Part shown: positions 16,789 to 25,614 of the stretch, piece after piece
Layout: every line of letters starts with the position of its first letter
How positions within the stretch are numbered: position 1 is the stretch's first letter
Assembly (NCBI RefSeq): GCF_900188115.1
Contig: NZ_FZNW01000003.1
Location: 212,849-276,848 of the forward strand
Direction of reading: 5' to 3'
DNA: 64,000 nucleotides
Source of the DNA: Haloechinothrix alba
GTDB lineage: Bacteria; Actinomycetota; Actinomycetes; Mycobacteriales; Pseudonocardiaceae
Notes under the pieces: generated by a model
What the model was told of the DNA's origin: nothing
The model's input: the letters and a program-made list of their open reading frames with translations, nothing else
Databases searched by the model: none
Made by a program: the position numbers and the translations under genes

Positions 16789-17133
16789 TCAGGCGATGGG
16801 GTCACCGGGGTCGGCGCCGTCGTCGGGCCGTAACAGCCGGACCTCTCCGCTGGTACCGACGGCCCCGAGCAGCAGGAACTCGCTGGTGAACCCCGCGATC
16901 CTCTTGCGCCCGAGGTTGATCGCGCCCACGACCGTCCGCCCGATCAGCTCCTCGGCGGAATAGTGGGTGACCTGGGCGCTCGTCCACCGGTGGCCGAGGA
17001 CACCGAAGTCCACGGCGATCTTCCATGCGGGGGAGCGTGCCTCGGGGAAGGGCTGCACCTCGGTGACGCGGCCGACCCGCATGTCGACTGCGGGGAAGGC
17101 ATCGGGCGCATCCGGCTTCGGAGAATCGTCCAT
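16789..17133 (-). CDS. CsaA-like tRNA-binding-domain protein
   Basis: A 114-residue single OB-fold protein of the EMAP/tRNA-binding (CsaA) family, consisting of FPAVDMRVGRVTEVQPFPEARSP and ending ...INLGRKRIAGFTSEFLLLGA. Length and domain are those of stand-alone CsaA, a dimeric export-chaperone or tRNA-binding protein. ATG 17133 starts the conserved region; an upstream in-frame extension to 17256 crosses the hairpin 17148-17215 and is rejected. Confidence 0.85.
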   Translation of the reverse strand: MDDSPKPDAPDAFPAVDMRVGRVTEVQPFPEARSPAWKIAVDFGVLGHRWTSAQVTHYSAEELIGRTVVGAINLGRKRIAGFTSEFLLLGAVGTSGEVRLLRPDDGADPGDPIA

Positions 17134-17147
17134 TCCGTAAAGCCTAG

Positions 17148-17215
17148 CGCCGGCTGTGCGCGAAGCGCGGGTGGGACGTCCGGGGACCGGCGTCCGGCTT
17201 CGGGCACAGCCGGCG
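17148..17215 (-). terminator. Strong hairpin downstream of the lipoprotein gene
   Basis: CGCCGGCTGTGC (17148-17159) pairs with GCACAGCCGGCG (17204-17215). After one mismatch, CGAAG pairs with CTTCG, and the interior also folds (GGACG with CGTCC). It lies between the minus-strand lipoprotein stop (17237) and the csaA-like start (17133), so it probably ends the lipoprotein transcript. Confidence 0.55.
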
Positions 17216-17236
17216 TCAGCGGTGGTCGAAGCCGGG

Positions 17237-18169
17237 TCAGTTGGATTCGCCCTCACCCTCGGGCTGCGGTTGCTGGCCCTCCTGTCCCGGCTGTTGCCCT
17301 GGCTGCTGCTGGGGCATCTCGGGCATCTCGCCGATCTCCTCCTCCGGGGGCGCCTCGATCTCGACCGGCTCGCCCCAGTCGGAGTAGTTCACCGTGATGA
17401 CGGACTCGCCCTCCGGTGCCTGTTGCTGCTGCCCCTGCTGGCCCATCGACTCCGCGGCCGCAGCGTACAGCTCCGTCAGGTTCATGGTGACCTGCATGGG
17501 GAGGTCATCCTCGTTCACGTCGAGGTTGACCCGGTACGACTCGATGCCGGACTGCTGCAGGGACTGCAGAGCCTCCCGGGTCATGCCCATCGGGAGGTTC
17601 TCCTCGAGCTCGCCGATGTGGACCTCCGTCTTGTACCGGGTAGCCTGCTCGCCTGCCACCTCGATCTCCTCGGTGTCCAGGATCGTGCCTGCCTCCTTGA
17701 GCTGGCCGAGCACGCCGGCGGGGTCGGCCTGGCGGGGCAGCTGGTCCATGCCGCCGAACATCTGTGCCACCTGGGGACTCTCGGTGAGGTCGAGCCACGG
17801 TGCGTCGGTTCCCACCGCGGACTGCATCTGCTCGGGAAGCTTCATGTAGACGGCATCGCCGACCTGGCGGAGCTCCGTTTCCTGCCCGCCTGCGTCCAGT
17901 GTGACGTCGACCGCGGAGCTCTCGTCGCCGTGCCGGTACTGACCCTGCCCACCGGCCGTCTGGCCACTGATATCCATCTCGAGGTCGAAGCTGGCTGACC
18001 CCTCTTCCTTGGCCTGCTCGCCCGCGGCGAGGGCGATGTCCGCGGCGCTGTTCGGATCCTCCTGGGCGGACGTGTCGTCCGAGTCCTCACCGCCGCCGCC
18101 GTCGCCGCCGCAGCCGCTCACCGCCAGGGCAAAAGCGAGGATTCCGGCTGTCACGAGTGATTTGCGCAT
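17237..18169 (-). CDS. Lipoprotein, LppX/LprG-like fold suspected
   Basis: A 310-residue lipoprotein: signal peptide with lipobox AVSGC (Cys20), then a Gly/Asp/Ser linker. The mature domain of about 200 residues has a beta-rich pattern (SFDLEMDISGQTAGGQGQY..., AVYMKLPEQMQ..., TRYKTEVHIGELEE..., YRVNLDVNEDDLPMQVTMNL). This resembles the LolA/LppX/LprG type of half-barrel that carries lipids in actinobacteria. The C-terminus is an unusual Gln/Pro/Glu-rich tail (PQQQPGQQPGQEGQQPQPE) with no predicted structure. The function is not established. Confidence 0.75.
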   Translation of the reverse strand: MRKSLVTAGILAFALAVSGCGGDGGGGEDSDDTSAQEDPNSAADIALAAGEQAKEEGSASFDLEMDISGQTAGGQGQYRHGDESSAVDVTLDAGGQETELRQVGDAVYMKLPEQMQSAVGTDAPWLDLTESPQVAQMFGGMDQLPRQADPAGVLGQLKEAGTILDTEEIEVAGEQATRYKTEVHIGELEENLPMGMTREALQSLQQSGIESYRVNLDVNEDDLPMQVTMNLTELYAAAAESMGQQGQQQQAPEGESVITVNYSDWGEPVEIEAPPEEEIGEMPEMPQQQPGQQPGQEGQQPQPEGEGESN

Positions 18170-18494
18170 ATCATTCTCCTGCGTGCGGGGTCCCTATTCG
18201 TGCGTCAGGCTGTTTCTCGATCCGTCACCCACTCCAACGGAGGCGTTTCGCGCCCGCACGGTGCAGGGCTGTGCGCAACGCCGTCGTCATCGCTCGATCA
18301 CGGTACTGCTCGCGATAGTGCCAGGCGTACGCGCGGAGTTCGAAACCGGGTGAAGCAATTCGATGCAGGATGACTCGCCGTTTTCCGGTTTGTGCGAATT
18401 ACGGAGGCCATATTTGTCCAGAAAGCGACGCCCGGCGAATATATTTGACGTGAATTTTATATCCGGCCGGGGAGGCTATCGAGCGCTTCCTGCG
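18170..18494. other. Intergenic region, relatively A+T-rich
   Basis: 325 bp between the lipoprotein start (18169, minus) and the kinase stop (18495, minus). It must hold the lipoprotein promoter and possibly the kinase terminator. The part 18405-18470 is distinctly A+T-rich for this genome. No convincing ORF, RNA gene or repeat was seen. Confidence 0.5.
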
Positions 18495-19427
18495 TCAGGT
18501 ACGCGAGTGCCAGTTCTCGAGTTCCTGCCGGGTTGGCGGGTCCGCGCCGGCTCGTGAACAGGTCAGCGCGGCAACTCGCGCCGCATGGGTGACCGCGCTG
18601 CGCAGGGCGCCCTCGTCCATCGCGGCAAGCAGGCCGTGACTGCCGACGCCGAGCAGGCCGGTCGAGTGCAGTGCCGCGAGCAGGCCCGCGGAGAAGGCAT
18701 CGCCGGCACCCACGGTGTCGATCACGGTGGCCGGGATCGATCCGACGCGCGTGTCGGCGGCATGGTTGAGGGCCCAGGCGCCATCGGCGCCCAGCGTGAC
18801 GATCACGAGCGCTGGTCCCCACGACAGCCATCGCCTGGCGATGGCGGCCGCCTCCTGACCGGGGTGGAGCCAATGGAGGTCCTCGGCGCTGACCTTGACG
18901 ATGTCGCAGTGGGGTACCTGGCGTTCCATCCGGCGTCGTTCGTCCTCGCGTGATCCGATGAGCGAAGGCCGGATGTTCGGGTCGAACGAGACGGAGATCT
19001 CGCGGCTCGGCCCGTACGTGCGAAGCAACTCGTCGATCGCTGCATATCCGGGTGGGCGCGCGGCCGCGAGCGAGCCGGTGTGCACGCAGACGCACTCCGG
19101 TGGCAGCCGGGGGATGCCGGCGACGTCCCAGCTGAGCCGGAAGTCGTAGGTGGCACCACCATCGTCGTCGACGGCCGCCAGCGCCAGGCTGGTCTGCGGC
19201 GCCGGGCTCGGGAGTAACTGCAATGCCACACCGCTGGATCCGAGGTGCTCGCGCACCAACCGGCCGGCGAGATCGTCACCGAGCTGCGTCGCCAGAGTAA
19301 CCGGGAGCCCCAGCCTGGCGAGCCCGACGGCGGTGTTGGCCGGACTCCCGCCCGGGTGCGCGGTGAATACGTCGCGCTCGCCATTGGAAACCAGGTCGAG
19401 CAGCGCTTCTCCCACCACGGTAATCAC
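18495..19427 (-). CDS. PfkB-family sugar kinase, probable fructokinase
   Basis: A 310-residue ribokinase/PfkB-fold kinase. VVGEALLDLV opens the fold, HPGGSPANTAVGLARLG is the first PfkB signature, and DTVGAGDAFSAGLLAAL is the second, with the catalytic Asp and anion hole GAGD. GTG 19427 is chosen because GGAGG lies 6 bp upstream. It is divergent from the lacI-polyol dehydrogenase pair across a shared operator. I infer phosphorylation of fructose produced from sorbitol or mannitol, giving fructose-6-P. Other PfkB substrates cannot be excluded. Confidence 0.85.
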   Translation of the reverse strand: MITVVGEALLDLVSNGERDVFTAHPGGSPANTAVGLARLGLPVTLATQLGDDLAGRLVREHLGSSGVALQLLPSPAPQTSLALAAVDDDGGATYDFRLSWDVAGIPRLPPECVCVHTGSLAAARPPGYAAIDELLRTYGPSREISVSFDPNIRPSLIGSREDERRRMERQVPHCDIVKVSAEDLHWLHPGQEAAAIARRWLSWGPALVIVTLGADGAWALNHAADTRVGSIPATVIDTVGAGDAFSAGLLAALHSTGLLGVGSHGLLAAMDEGALRSAVTHAARVAALTCSRAGADPPTRQELENWHSRT

Positions 19428-19511
19428 TCTGGGCCTCCGTTCCTGTAGCGCCCCCGGGTCCGGGCAAGGCATTGACGTGCTGAGTGAAGCGTGCCACACT
19501 TTCGAGCTACT

Positions 19512-19530
19512 GACAACGTTGTCGACAACG
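19512..19530. promoter_or_regulatory. Overlapping palindromic LacI operators
   Basis: GACAACGTTGTC (19512-19523) and CGTTGTCGACAACG (19517-19530) are both perfect palindromes and overlap by 7 bp. The first has the central CG typical of LacI/GalR sites. They lie between the divergent pfkB-like kinase and lacI genes, 20 bp before the lacI start, so one repressor can control both directions. Confidence 0.7.
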
Positions 19531-19550
19531 TGATCAACGTGAGGACGGTC

Positions 19551-20618
19551 ATGGTGAACGATCCTGGTGCAGTCGATGCGACACCTGCACGCGCACCGAC
19601 GATCAAGGACGTCGCGGCGCGAGCGGGCGTAGGCATCAAGACCGTCTCGCGGGTGCTCAACGACGAACCGAACGTGCGTCCGGAGATGCGCGACCGCGTG
19701 CTCGAGGCGATGGCCAGTGTGGAGTACCGGCGCAACTCGATGGCCAGCAGCGTGCGGCGACGCGATCAGCGCACCGCCTCGATCGGCCTTGTCGTGGAGG
19801 ATCTGGCCAACCCCTTCGCGTCACAGCTGACGCGGGTCGTGCAGGACCACGCGCTGCGACGGCGCTACCTGGTACTCGTGGGATCCAGCGACGGTGTTGC
19901 CGAGCGCGAACGCGAGATCGTCGGTGAGTTCTGCTCGCGCAGGGTCGACGGCCTGCTTGTCGTGCCGTCCGGCACGGACCAGTCCTATCTGGCCGCCGAG
20001 CGCGAGCGAGGTACGCCGGTGGTGTTCATCGACCGTCCGGGTAAGAAGATCACGGCCGACGCCGTCGTCTCGGAGAACGAGATCGGCGTGCAGCAGGCCA
20101 CGGAGCACCTCGCCCGGCACGGTCATACCCGGATCGGCTATCTGGGTGACCGGCAGTCCGTGCACACCGCGGAGCGACGGCTCGCGGGCTACCGGGCGGC
20201 GATGACCGAGCTCGACGCCGAACCCGACACAGGATGGGTCCGTACGGAACTGACGGATGCCTCCGCTGCCTACCGCGCGGCTACGGGGATGTTCCAGCAG
20301 GATGATGCCGCGCCTACGGCTGTGGTGTGCGGCAATAACCTCATCACGGTGGGGACGCTGCACGCGCTGCAGGCACTGGGGCTGCGGGAGACCGTTGCGG
20401 TGGTCGGCTTCGACGATCTCGATCTGGCCGACCTGCTGCGACCGGCGCTGACCGTGATCACGCAGGACATCGAGGCGATCGGCGAGCGTAGCGCGGACCA
20501 GCTGTTCACCCGTCTGGACAACCCTGGCGAGGAGTACGCGCGGGTGAGCGTACCCGTGCGGCTTGTCCCGCGCGGGTCCGGCGAGATCCCGCCACCGCCA
20601 CACGGGGAAGGGGAGTGA
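19551..20618 (+). CDS. LacI-family repressor of the polyol locus
   Basis: A 355-residue regulator. The HTH is at residues 14-45 (TIKDVAARAGVGIKTVSRVLNDE), followed by the hinge-helix region (NSMASSVRRR) and a periplasmic-binding-protein-like sensor domain (IGLVVEDLANPFASQL...). ATG 19551 follows GAGGA by about 6 bp; frames opening earlier run through the operator. The downstream dehydrogenase starts 7 bp after its stop, so they are co-transcribed. It is probably autoregulatory, and the effector is likely a polyol or ketose. Confidence 0.9.
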   Translation: MVNDPGAVDATPARAPTIKDVAARAGVGIKTVSRVLNDEPNVRPEMRDRVLEAMASVEYRRNSMASSVRRRDQRTASIGLVVEDLANPFASQLTRVVQDHALRRRYLVLVGSSDGVAEREREIVGEFCSRRVDGLLVVPSGTDQSYLAAERERGTPVVFIDRPGKKITADAVVSENEIGVQQATEHLARHGHTRIGYLGDRQSVHTAERRLAGYRAAMTELDAEPDTGWVRTELTDASAAYRAATGMFQQDDAAPTAVVCGNNLITVGTLHALQALGLRETVAVVGFDDLDLADLLRPALTVITQDIEAIGERSADQLFTRLDNPGEEYARVSVPVRLVPRGSGEIPPPPHGEGE

Positions 20619-20625
20619 GGCCGCG

Positions 20626-21651
20626 ATGCGAGCCGCGGTACTGCGAGGGGTCGAGGACGTCGAGGTCGTCGAGCGGGATGTTCGGCGACCAGGATCGCGA
20701 GAGGTGCTGGTCGAGGTCGGTTCGGTCGGCGTGTGCGGATCCGATGTGCACTACTACGAGCACGGAAGGGTCGGGAACTTCGTCGTCACCGAGCCATTGG
20801 TGCTCGGACACGAGGCGTCCGGGACCGTGGCCGCGCTCGGTAGCGAGGTCACCGGACACCGGGTCGGTCAGCGTGTCTCGATCGAGCCGGGGGTGCCCGA
20901 CTTCACCTGCGCCGAGTGCCGGAGCGGCCGGTACAACCTGTGTTCCGCGGTCCGGTTCATGGCGACACCGCCGGTCGACGGCGCTTTCTGCGAGTACGTC
21001 ACCGTGCACGAGGGGTTCGCGCACCCGGTACCGGAAACCATCAGTGACGACGAGGCTGCACTGCTCGAACCGTTGTCCGTCGGGGTGTGGGCCTGTCGCA
21101 AGGCAGGCGTCGGCCCCGGTGACCGGGTGCTCGTGAGCGGAGCGGGCCCGATCGGGCTCGTGACCGCGCAGGCCGCGCTGGCGTTCGGTGCCACAGAGGT
21201 CCTCGCGTCCGACGTGAACCCGCATCGCCTGCGCCTTGCCTGCGAGCTCGGCTGCGGGGACGTGATCGACGTCGGCACGACGGCGGTGCGTGACACCGGT
21301 TTCGAACCGACGGTCCTACTGGAGTGTTCCGGCAACCCTGGCGCTACGACCGAGGCGATCCGGACCGTGGCGCGTGCGGGGCGGGTGGTACTGGTCGGGA
21401 TGGGTGCCGAGGAAATCCCGCTGTCACTGTCGCATGTGCAGGAACGTGAGATCGCGGTCGCCGGAACGTTTCGTTACGCGAATACCTGGCCCACCGCGAT
21501 CGCGCTTGTCGCGTCCGGCAGGGTCAATGTCGCCGGGCTGGTCTCCGCGCGCTTCAGCCTCGATGAGGTGGAGTCGGCGCTGAACTACGGCCGTCGCGAC
21601 GACAAGGCTGTCAAGGCGATCGTGCGCCCGTCGATGGACGTGCTGGGGTAG
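20626..21651 (+). CDS. Zinc-dependent polyol dehydrogenase (sorbitol/xylitol type)
   Basis: A 341-residue medium-chain dehydrogenase. The catalytic zinc region is VGVCGSDVHYYEHG (Cys ligand) with GHEASGTV (His-Glu). The GroES-like domain is followed by a Rossmann motif GAGPIGLVTAQ and an acidic residue after strand 2 (ASDVNPHR), which favours NAD. CGSDVHYY is typical of sorbitol and xylitol dehydrogenases. The structural-zinc loop (DFTCAECRSGRYNLC) keeps three cysteines. The product ketose would feed the adjacent pfkB-like kinase or xylulokinase. Confidence 0.88.
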   Translation: MRAAVLRGVEDVEVVERDVRRPGSREVLVEVGSVGVCGSDVHYYEHGRVGNFVVTEPLVLGHEASGTVAALGSEVTGHRVGQRVSIEPGVPDFTCAECRSGRYNLCSAVRFMATPPVDGAFCEYVTVHEGFAHPVPETISDDEAALLEPLSVGVWACRKAGVGPGDRVLVSGAGPIGLVTAQAALAFGATEVLASDVNPHRLRLACELGCGDVIDVGTTAVRDTGFEPTVLLECSGNPGATTEAIRTVARAGRVVLVGMGAEEIPLSLSHVQEREIAVAGTFRYANTWPTAIALVASGRVNVAGLVSARFSLDEVESALNYGRRDDKAVKAIVRPSMDVLG

Positions 21652-21668
21652 CGATGAGCGTGCGCGGA

Positions 21669-23084
21669 TCAGCTCCCGTACACCCGGCTACGCACGGAGG
21701 CGTACTGCCCGCGAACGGCGCGACCGGCAGCCTCGTCACCACCTTCGATCGTCGTGGTCGCAGTGACCGGCCATTCGGGTGGCTGTTCGGTCCCCGCGAG
21801 CGCCCACGCGGCCTGGCGAGCGGCACCCACGGCGACGTACTCGCCGGGAGTGGGAACGGTTACGGGGACACCGAGCACGGTCGGTGCGGCGGCCCGGACC
21901 GCCGCCGATCGCGCGCCGCCACCGATCAGCAGCACCCGCCGCACGGTCACGCCCTGCTCGCGCAGTGCGTCCAGCCCGTCGGCGAGCCCGCACAGCATCC
22001 CTTCGACGGCGGCGCGGGCCACGTTCTCCTGCGTCATGGCGTCCCTGCGCAAGCCGTGCAGGGATCCGGCTGCCTCTGGCAGGTTCGGCGTCCGTTCACC
22101 GTCCAGGTAGGGAAGCAGGACGAGGCCGCCCGACCCGCTCGGAGCCGCCAGTGCGAGCCGGTCGAGCCCGGCGAGGTCGGTGTCGAGCATCGTGGCTGTC
22201 GCGGTGAGTACCCGCGCAGCATTGAGCGTGCAGACCAGGGGAAGGAACCGACCGGTGGCATCGGCGAAGCCGGCCACCGTTCCGGTCTCGTCGGCGAGCG
22301 CGTGATCGTGCACCGCGAACACCGTGCCGCTGGTGCCGACCGACACCACGACGTCGCCGATCTCGGCCCCGAGCCCGAGTGCCGCCGCCATGTTGTCGCC
22401 GGTGCCTGCGGCGACGGCGGTGCCGGACGGCAGGTGCCCGACCAGCTCGGCCGGCTCCGCGACCCGGGGCAGTGCGATGTTCCTGCCGAAGGCAAGCCCG
22501 ACGATATCGTCTCGGTAGCGGCGCTGCGCCGGGGAGAAGTACCCCGTGCCGGAAGCATCGCCCTGGTCAGTGGTTGGTTCGGCGCCCATCCCGGTGAGCT
22601 GCCACGTCAGCCAGTCGTGTGGCAGCAAGACGGTGGCGACCCTGGCTGCGTTGCGGGGTTCGTGCTCGGCGAGCCACCGAAGCTTGCTCACTGTCAGGCT
22701 CGCGACAGGGACGCTGCCGACTGCCCGTGCCCACTCGTCCGGTCCACCGAGCTCGGCGATGAGGTCGGCCGCGGCGCCGGCCGACCTCGTGTCGTTCCAC
22801 AGCAGGGCGGGTCGGACGGTGTCGCCGCTGTCGTCGACAGCCACCATACCGTGTTGCTGGCCGGCCACCGCGATGGCGTGTACCCCGTCGAGCACCCCCG
22901 CGCCGGCCGCCGTGTAGGCCTGCCACCAGTGGGTGGGGTCGACCTCGGTGGTATCCGGATGCGGTGCCCGTGCCTCGCGGACCACCTGACCGGATGCGGC
23001 GTCAACCACGACGATCTTGCAGGTTTGGGTCGAGCTGTCAATACCTGCCACGAGCGCGCCTTCGGCCGGTGTTTCCGGTGTCAC
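21669..23084 (-). CDS. xylB: Xylulokinase
   Basis: FGGY-family kinase that phosphorylates D-xylulose to xylulose-5-P for the pentose phosphate pathway. Seen: [15 protein letters not shown] (phosphate loop 1), [10 protein letters not shown] (xylulokinase QQHG), [15 protein letters not shown] (catalytic Asp region), [11 protein letters not shown] and LLIGGGARS. About 471 residues, usual length. GTG 23084 has GGAGG 6-7 bp upstream; an alternative GTG at 23090 would be only 1 bp from it. Transcribed after the SorC regulator (42-bp gap), so probably the same operon. It fits D-arabitol or xylitol degradation through xylulose. Confidence 0.92.
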   Translation of the reverse strand: MTPETPAEGALVAGIDSSTQTCKIVVVDAASGQVVREARAPHPDTTEVDPTHWWQAYTAAGAGVLDGVHAIAVAGQQHGMVAVDDSGDTVRPALLWNDTRSAGAAADLIAELGGPDEWARAVGSVPVASLTVSKLRWLAEHEPRNAARVATVLLPHDWLTWQLTGMGAEPTTDQGDASGTGYFSPAQRRYRDDIVGLAFGRNIALPRVAEPAELVGHLPSGTAVAAGTGDNMAAALGLGAEIGDVVVSVGTSGTVFAVHDHALADETGTVAGFADATGRFLPLVCTLNAARVLTATATMLDTDLAGLDRLALAAPSGSGGLVLLPYLDGERTPNLPEAAGSLHGLRRDAMTQENVARAAVEGMLCGLADGLDALREQGVTVRRVLLIGGGARSAAVRAAAPTVLGVPVTVPTPGEYVAVGAARQAAWALAGTEQPPEWPVTATTTIEGGDEAAGRAVRGQYASVRSRVYGS

Positions 23085-23132
23085 TGCCACGCCTCCTTCG
23101 GTGCCTGGTCGCTGGTCTGCGGGTCCGTCCGG

Positions 23133-24107
23133 TCACGGGCCCGGCCGGCTCGCATGCTCGGCGAGCACGGCGCGGGCCGTACCGGAGTCGGTCACCAGCG
23201 CCGTGATGAGTCCGGCTTCGAGCACGGCTCGCACGGCCGCGGACTTGTGCGTGCCACAGGCCACCGCGATGACCTCGGGTACCTGTCGAAGCTCGGCCGC
23301 GGTGATCGCGATGACACGTTCGTCCAGACCGCTGATCATCCGGCCGTCCTCGCCGAGCAACCGGGCACAGACCTCGGCCCGGGCACCCCGCTCTCGAAGT
23401 TCGGCGCCCTCCCTGCTGGTCAGCGAGTCCCGCACGAGCGAGTCGGGCGGGTCCCACGAGCCGATGGCGACGACGGCCTTGGTGAGGTCGCTGTAGCGCT
23501 GCATCGCGTCGGCGACCTGGGGCTGACCGCGCAGCCCGTGGGCTGTCGCGGCGTCGGCCACGACGAGCGGGGCGTAGACGGGAAACGCGGGGCCGCGGGC
23601 GAGGCTGGCGACCCGCCGTACGAGCTCGACCGAGTTCTCCTCGACCCCGCCGGGGTGTACTCCGGTCAGTTGGACGACCGTGAGCCGGGGCAACGTCGTC
23701 AACGCGCGCGCCATGTCCTGGAGGGTCCGGGAGCACGCGAGTCCGATGACGTCTCCTTCTGCGACGACCTCGGTGAGGTAGTCGGCCGCGATCCTGGCGA
23801 CGTCGCCGCGGATCGCGGCCGGCGACTCCTCGGCGGAAGCGACGACCACGGCTTCGGTCACCCCGAACTCCCTGCGCAGTGTGTCGGAGAGCTCCGGGTC
23901 GATCTCGGCGGGCACTGCGATGTCGATGCGGACCAGGCCGGCGGTTCGTGCCTCGTCCAGCACGCGCGCGACCTTGAACCGGCTGATGCCGAACTCGTTC
24001 GCGATGTCGACCTTGGCCACGCCGTCGATGTAGTAGCGGCGGGCGATGGTGGCGGCGCGTATCAACTCCCCGGGGCGCAGCTCCCGGCTTCGGGTTTCGG
24101 TTGGCAT
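23133..24107 (-). CDS. SorC/DeoR-type sugar-responsive regulator
   Basis: A 324-residue regulator. N-terminal HTH: IRAATIARRYYIDGVAKVDIANEFGISRFKVARVLDEARTAGL. A SorC-type sugar-binding domain follows (ETEAVVV..., GDVIGLACSRTLQDMARAL, LTVVQLTGV..., RGDRMISGLDERVIAI-like end). ATG 24107 is chosen as GGAG lies about 8 bp upstream. It is divergent from the ABC importer operon across a palindrome-rich region and is followed by xylB. Likely a phospho-sugar-sensing regulator of the importer. Confidence 0.88.
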   Translation of the reverse strand: MPTETRSRELRPGELIRAATIARRYYIDGVAKVDIANEFGISRFKVARVLDEARTAGLVRIDIAVPAEIDPELSDTLRREFGVTEAVVVASAEESPAAIRGDVARIAADYLTEVVAEGDVIGLACSRTLQDMARALTTLPRLTVVQLTGVHPGGVEENSVELVRRVASLARGPAFPVYAPLVVADAATAHGLRGQPQVADAMQRYSDLTKAVVAIGSWDPPDSLVRDSLTSREGAELRERGARAEVCARLLGEDGRMISGLDERVIAITAAELRQVPEVIAVACGTHKSAAVRAVLEAGLITALVTDSGTARAVLAEHASRPGP

Positions 24108-24127
24108 CCATACACTCCTGCTCATAA

Positions 24128-24143
24128 GAGCGCAATTGCGCTC
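24128..24143. promoter_or_regulatory. SorC-type operator, 16-bp perfect palindrome
   Basis: GAGCGCAATTGCGCTC is a perfect palindrome 20 bp upstream of the sorC start. Further TGAGC/GCTCA half-sites recur towards the importer start (GCTCA near 24191, 24199 and 24206; TGAGC near 24225). The 142-bp divergent spacer is therefore probably occupied by several SorC protomers. Confidence 0.65.
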
Positions 24144-24249
24144 ATTATTGCACGATCTCTTGACGGGTGCCACAGGTCACTATGCAATAGCTCATGCGCT
24201 CAGTTGCTCAGTTCATTGCTCGTATGAGCGCCACGGACGAGGAGGTCCC

Positions 24250-25614
24250 ATGCAGAGCAGACGCAGATCGACCCGGCTCCGCACCGCGTACGGCGTCGCG
24301 CTGAGCGCGGTCGTGCTGGCCGTACCCGCGTGCGCCGGAGCCGGAGGCGGTGGTGGTGGGTCCGGCGAGACCATCACGATCGCCACGGTCGGAAACCCGC
24401 AGATGCAAGACATCGAGCAGCTGAGCTCGGAGTTCGAGTCCGAGCACGACATCTCGGTGGAGTTCGTGACTCTTCCCGAGAACGAGCTGCGTGACCAGGT
24501 GACCCAGGACATCGCCACCGGGGCCGGGCAGTACGACATCGTCACGATCGGTACCTACGAGACCCCGATCTGGGCGGAGAACGAGTGGATCGAACCACTC
24601 GACGAGTACGCGTCGGAGGACGGTTATGACGTCGACGACATCCTCACGCCGGTGCGCGATGCACTGTCCTACGAGGACACGCTCTATGCCGCACCGTTCT
24701 ACGGTGAGTCGTCCTTCCTGATGTATCGCGAGGACTTGCTCGACGAGGCCGGGCTGACGATGCCCGAGCAGCCGACGTGGGAGGAGGTGGCCGAGCTCGC
24801 CGCCGAGCTGGACGAGGAGGAGTCGGGCACCGCCGGCATCTGCCTGCGCGGACTTCCGGGGTGGGGCGAGGTTCTCGCCCCGTTGAACACGATCATCCAT
24901 ACCTTCGGAGGGCGCTGGTACGACGAGGACTGGAATGCGCAACTGACTTCCGAGGAGACCACCGAGGCCGTGCAGTTCTACGTCGACCTGGTGCGCGAGC
25001 ACGGCCAGCCGGGGGCGGCGAACTCCGGGTTCACCGAGTGCATGACGGCGGTCAGCCAGGGTGACGCGGCCATGTGGTACGACGCGACCGTCGGTGCCAG
25101 CTCGCTCGAAGACCCGAACGAGAGCGACGCCGCGGGCAGGATGGGCTACGCGCAAGCACCGGTGCAGGAAACCGAGCACGGTGGCTGGCTGTGGGCCTGG
25201 TCGCTGGCGATCCCGAGTACATCCGAGCGCAAGGACGCGGCGTGGGAGTTCATCTCCTGGGCGACGTCCAAGGAGTACATCCAGCTGGTCGGCGAGGAGC
25301 TGGGCTGGACCCGCGTACCGCCCGGCAGCCGCGCGTCCACCTACGAGATCCCCGAGTACCAGGAGGAGGCAGGCGAGTTCGCGGAGCCGACGCTGGAGGC
25401 CATCGAGGGAGTCGACGTCAACCAGCCGGGGCTGCACGAGCAGCCGTGGGTCGGCGTCCAGTACATCGCGATCCCGGAGTTTCAGGACCTGGGAACGCGG
25501 GTCTCGCAGGAGATCTCAGCGGCGATCGCCGGTAGGCAATCGGTGACCGAGGCCCTGGACAAGGCGCAGTCCTATGCCGAGGAAACGGCCGAGTCGGGCG
25601 GGTACTCCGGGTGA
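24250..25614 (+). CDS. Polyol/sugar ABC importer, solute-binding lipoprotein
   Basis: A 454-residue extracytoplasmic binding protein (family 1, SmoE/MtlE-like). A signal peptide ends in lipobox VPAC (Cys28), and a Gly/Ser linker follows. The mature part begins with ETITIATVGNPQMQDIEQLSSEFE and contains YDIVTIGTYETPIWAENEWIEPLDEY, YAAPFYGESSFLMYREDL and GGWLWAWSLAIPSTSERKDAAWEFISW, typical of sugar-alcohol binding proteins. ATG 24250 follows GAGGAGG by 5-6 bp. First gene of a five-gene operon with two permeases, a dehydrogenase and the ATPase. Confidence 0.88.
   Translation: MQSRRRSTRLRTAYGVALSAVVLAVPACAGAGGGGGGSGETITIATVGNPQMQDIEQLSSEFESEHDISVEFVTLPENELRDQVTQDIATGAGQYDIVTIGTYETPIWAENEWIEPLDEYASEDGYDVDDILTPVRDALSYEDTLYAAPFYGESSFLMYREDLLDEAGLTMPEQPTWEEVAELAAELDEEESGTAGICLRGLPGWGEVLAPLNTIIHTFGGRWYDEDWNAQLTSEETTEAVQFYVDLVREHGQPGAANSGFTECMTAVSQGDAAMWYDATVGASSLEDPNESDAAGRMGYAQAPVQETEHGGWLWAWSLAIPSTSERKDAAWEFISWATSKEYIQLVGEELGWTRVPPGSRASTYEIPEYQEEAGEFAEPTLEAIEGVDVNQPGLHEQPWVGVQYIAIPEFQDLGTRVSQEISAAIAGRQSVTEALDKAQSYAEETAESGGYSG

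Noticed and set aside
21654..24227. An 857-codon plus-strand frame antisense to xylB and sorC
   Set aside because: It runs opposite two genes with clear family motifs and reads only His/Gly/Arg-rich low-complexity sequence, the usual shadow of GC-rich coding DNA.
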